Part shown: positions 62,015 through 64,000 of the stretch, in pieces
How positions within the stretch are numbered: position 1 is the stretch's first letter
How the letters are laid out: each line of letters opens with the position of its first letter
From: Phaeobacter sp. G2
GTDB taxonomy: Bacteria > Pseudomonadota > Alphaproteobacteria > Rhodobacterales > Rhodobacteraceae
Length of the DNA stretch: 64,000 bases
Assembly: GCA_025163595.1 (NCBI GenBank)
Contig: CP104103.1
Location: 67,483-131,482 of the forward strand
Direction of reading: 5' to 3'
The notes under the pieces: model-generated
Told to the model about the DNA's origin: nothing
The model's database searches: none
Seen by the model: only the letters and a program-made list of their open reading frames with translations
Made by a program: the position numbers and the translations under genes

Positions 62015-62626
62015 TTGCACTCGCTCGATTATGGGTGGAACCATAAACGCGTGTATCGGATCTATTGCGATCTGGAGCTGAAATTGCGGATAAAGCCGAA
62101 GAAACGCCTTAAACGTGAGAAGCCTGAACCGTTGACAGTGCCTGAGAAGCCAAATGAGACTTGGTCCATGGACTTCATGGCAGATCAACTTGCAGACGGT
62201 CGGTCGGTCCGGACGTTGAACGTGCTGGACGATTTCAACCACGAGGGTCTGGCCATTGAGGTGGATTTCTCACTTCCTGCTGAACGTGTCGTCCGCAGCC
62301 TGAACCAAATCATCGAATGGCATGGCAAACCGCAGGTAATACGGGTCGATAATGGGCCCGAATATGTCAGTGGAAAGCTGATGGAATGGGCTGAGAAACG
62401 GAACGTTCGACTGGAATACATCCAGCCCGGAAAGCCCCAGCAAAACGCCTATATCGAGCGCTACAACCGCACCCTTCGCGACGAGTGGCTCGGGCAATGC
62501 ATCTTTGAAACCATCGAGGAGGCACAAGACCAGGCAACTGAATGTCTCTGGACTTACAACAACGAGCGACCCAACATGGGTATCAGCGGCATGACACCCG
62601 TCATGAAACTTAAAATGGCCGCATGA
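62015..62626 (+). pseudogene. 5'-truncated IS3-family transposase OrfB
   Basis: The 203-residue frame starts within the IS3 OrfB helix-turn-helix end ([20 protein letters not shown]) and contains the whole DDE core: [10 protein letters not shown] (Asp), [10 protein letters not shown] (Asp) and [17 protein letters not shown] (Glu). Intact OrfB proteins have about 270-290 residues and need an OrfA; both the N-terminus and OrfA are absent here. The right end of the element probably lies near the CCCCATT...AATGGGG palindrome after the stop. The insertion separates the export operon from the glycosyltransferase genes. Confidence 0.88.
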
Positions 62627-62640
62627 ATTCTACTGCGGGA

Positions 62641-62664
62641 CCCCATTAAAAATGGGGGGGGGGG
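62641..62664. repeat. Palindrome running into an 11-G homopolymer
   Basis: CCCCATT-AAA-AATGGGG is directly extended to a run of 11 G (62654-62664), about 63 bp before the glycosyltransferase start. Poly-G tracts of this length are prone to slippage. Confidence 0.85.
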
Positions 62665-62727
62665 ATTACCACAAGTAGTAGATAAATTTTTGACCGTAAC
62701 GCTTTTAAGGAAATTTGAAGAGGCAAA

Positions 62728-63537
62728 ATGATGGTAAAAAACACCGATCTTCCTTTGGTTTCAATTATTGCACCGATGTATAATATAGAGTCCTTTGTAA
62801 TCGAAACTATTAACTCTGTTTTAAATCAGACTTACAGTAATTTTGAATTGATCCTGATAGATGATAAATCCCCAGACAATACTGTGAAAGAGGTCAAGAA
62901 TTTTGATGATCCGAGGATCAGGCTGATCGTGAATGAGCAAAATTTAGGTGCGGGGGAAACGCGAAATGTCGGAATTCGTGCAGCCACCGGAGATATGATT
63001 GCATTTCTGGATGCTGATGACCGATGGTATCCGCAAAAATTGGAAAAACAGATCTCTTTTATGCAAGAAACAGGTTCTGCAATCTGTTACACATTATATG
63101 ATGTGATTGATGCAAATGGGCGCGTATATGCGGATTGCGGCTATATACCGGACACGGCGACGTATCACAGAATTCTCAGACGCAACTACATCCGCACTTC
63201 CAGCCTGCTTTTCGACGTCAAAAAGGTGGGTGGCAAAGTCTACTTCCCGACAATCAGGAAGCGGCAGGACATGCTGTTGTTCCTAGATCTGATCAAGCGG
63301 GTTGGGCGTGCTGACCTTCTTGCCGAAGTAACATGTTCTTATAGAATGCATCCAGGTGGTATCTCTGCGAATAAGCGCAGTGTGATACCCTATCAATGGG
63401 CCGCTTACCGAAATGAAGAAAAGCTACCTCTGGCGTATTGCGTATTTCTGATGGCAGCATGGTTCACCCTAGCGGGTGCTGCAACATTACGGCGACGCAT
63501 GAAGGAGCGAAAGTCGCGTCAGACGCTAAGCGCCTGA
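62728..63537 (+). CDS. Family 2 glycosyltransferase
   Basis: A 269-residue GT-A enzyme with AGAGG before the ATG. VSIIAPMYNIESFVIETINS is the nucleotide-binding start, ILIDDKSPDNT follows, and AFLDADDRWYP carries the DxD-type metal site. The C-terminal part (KKVGGKVYFPTIRKRQDML) and a final hydrophobic stretch (YCVFLMAAWFTLAGAATL) resemble EpsH/WaaA-like GT2 proteins of exopolysaccharide clusters. Base composition in the first 250 bp is notably AT-richer than the neighbours, which suggests a different origin. It likely adds one sugar of the locus 2 repeat unit on the cytoplasmic face. Confidence 0.92.
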   Translation: MMVKNTDLPLVSIIAPMYNIESFVIETINSVLNQTYSNFELILIDDKSPDNTVKEVKNFDDPRIRLIVNEQNLGAGETRNVGIRAATGDMIAFLDADDRWYPQKLEKQISFMQETGSAICYTLYDVIDANGRVYADCGYIPDTATYHRILRRNYIRTSSLLFDVKKVGGKVYFPTIRKRQDMLLFLDLIKRVGRADLLAEVTCSYRMHPGGISANKRSVIPYQWAAYRNEEKLPLAYCVFLMAAWFTLAGAATLRRRMKERKSRQTLSA

Positions 63538-63607
63538 CCTGAAAAACTTTGGCGGTGGGCGGGCAGCCCTGTGAAAGGGGATGATCGTTCTGCCGCATTC
63601 TTCCTAG

Positions 63608-64000
63608 TCAGGAAAGGCGCGGCAGAACAGCCTTATGAGCATCATGCAGATAGCGGACGATCCGACGTGAGGGGATGGCGCCCATTGCACCATGATTATC
63701 ATGTGTATAGCTCAAGCTGTGCTCGTAGACAGCCTTTAGCCCAGCGTCGCGACACTCCGCCCCTATGGTGATCTCTTCGCAGAACAGAAATGCTGGATGG
63801 TGAAATCCGCGGGTTTTGCGAAAATAGGCTTGGGTCAAGATCATTAACGCTCCATGGGGGGCGAAGATCTCCCGCGGGACATTCTGGATGCCACGGGAAA
63901 AACCCAGAAATCGTTTAATATCGGCGCCAAGCCGGTGGGCGACGGTCAGAGGATAAGACGAGAATATGCCGACCAGCTGACTGTATTTTCTGTGGCTTGG
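63608..64000 (-). CDS. C-terminal part of a family 2 glycosyltransferase (runs off the window)
   Basis: The open frame continues to the window edge without a start being necessary. From the edge it reads SSYPLTVAHRLG, GIQNVPREIFAPHGALMILT, QAYFRKTRGFHHPAFLFCEE and ITIGAECRDAGLKAVYEHSL. The pattern APHGAxMIL...GF...FLFCEEITIGxECRDxGxK is the acceptor-side end of GT2 enzymes related to rhamnosyltransferases, where E-E/D is catalytic. It is convergent with the preceding glycosyltransferase. The N-terminal nucleotide-binding half lies beyond base 64000. Confidence 0.8.
   Translation of the reverse strand, partial: PSHRKYSQLVGIFSSYPLTVAHRLGADIKRFLGFSRGIQNVPREIFAPHGALMILTQAYFRKTRGFHHPAFLFCEEITIGAECRDAGLKAVYEHSLSYTHDNHGAMGAIPSRRIVRYLHDAHKAVLPRLS

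Overview
The window looks like chromosomal DNA of a GC-rich alphaproteobacterium, most likely a marine Rhodobacterales (Roseobacter-type) strain. This is inferred from protein style and gene content: YjbH/YjbF-type capsule modules, RTX proteins, an alphaproteobacterial MCP, a DbpA-like helicase and GlmM. No tRNA, rRNA, CRISPR array or replication origin was seen.

Layout. (1) 1-5000, minus strand: two RTX proteins sharing a C-terminal type I secretion cassette. One is a serralysin-type metalloprotease whose catalytic domain carries a nidogen-like insertion; a small Cys-rich exported protein sits just upstream of it. A 268-bp nested-palindrome, MITE-like element separates the RTX genes. (2) 5000-9600: gene fossils, a methyl-accepting chemotaxis protein, and a small winged-helix regulator paired with a membrane protein. 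(3) 10148-16550: a giant (1896 aa) helical protein ending in an anthrax-lethal-factor-like zincin domain, followed 13 bp later by a CpXC zinc-ribbon protein. This is the best candidate for an undescribed system. (4) 16589-23126: a GGDEF-EAL protein, a DEAD-box helicase and GlmM. (5) 23426-31939: polysaccharide locus 1, with YjbE/F/H-like genes, a CapD-type dehydratase, a priming sugar transferase, an epimerase and a Wza-like lipoprotein. (6) 32186-46383: an exported-protein island. It holds a small secreted protein, a tail-fibre-like protein, a methyltransferase, an ArsP-like permease fused to an FG-GAP/UnbV propeller, and a 2644-aa autotransporter adhesin. (7) 46400-64000: polysaccharide locus 2, with ugd, rmlA, an ExoY-like transferase, a Wzc/ExoP-type co-polymerase kinase, a second YjbE/H/F set, a second Wza-like protein and two glycosyltransferases. 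It is heavily scarred by Tn3, resolvase, IS3, truncated manC and duplicated-gene remnants.

The common theme is the cell surface: nucleotide-sugar supply (GlmM, Ugd, RmlA, CapD), priming transferases, export (Wza, Wzc, YjbH/F), secreted proteins and adhesins. The GGDEF-EAL protein and the MCP are plausible inputs to attachment or motility decisions. Functions are inferred from sequence motifs read by eye; no database search was run.
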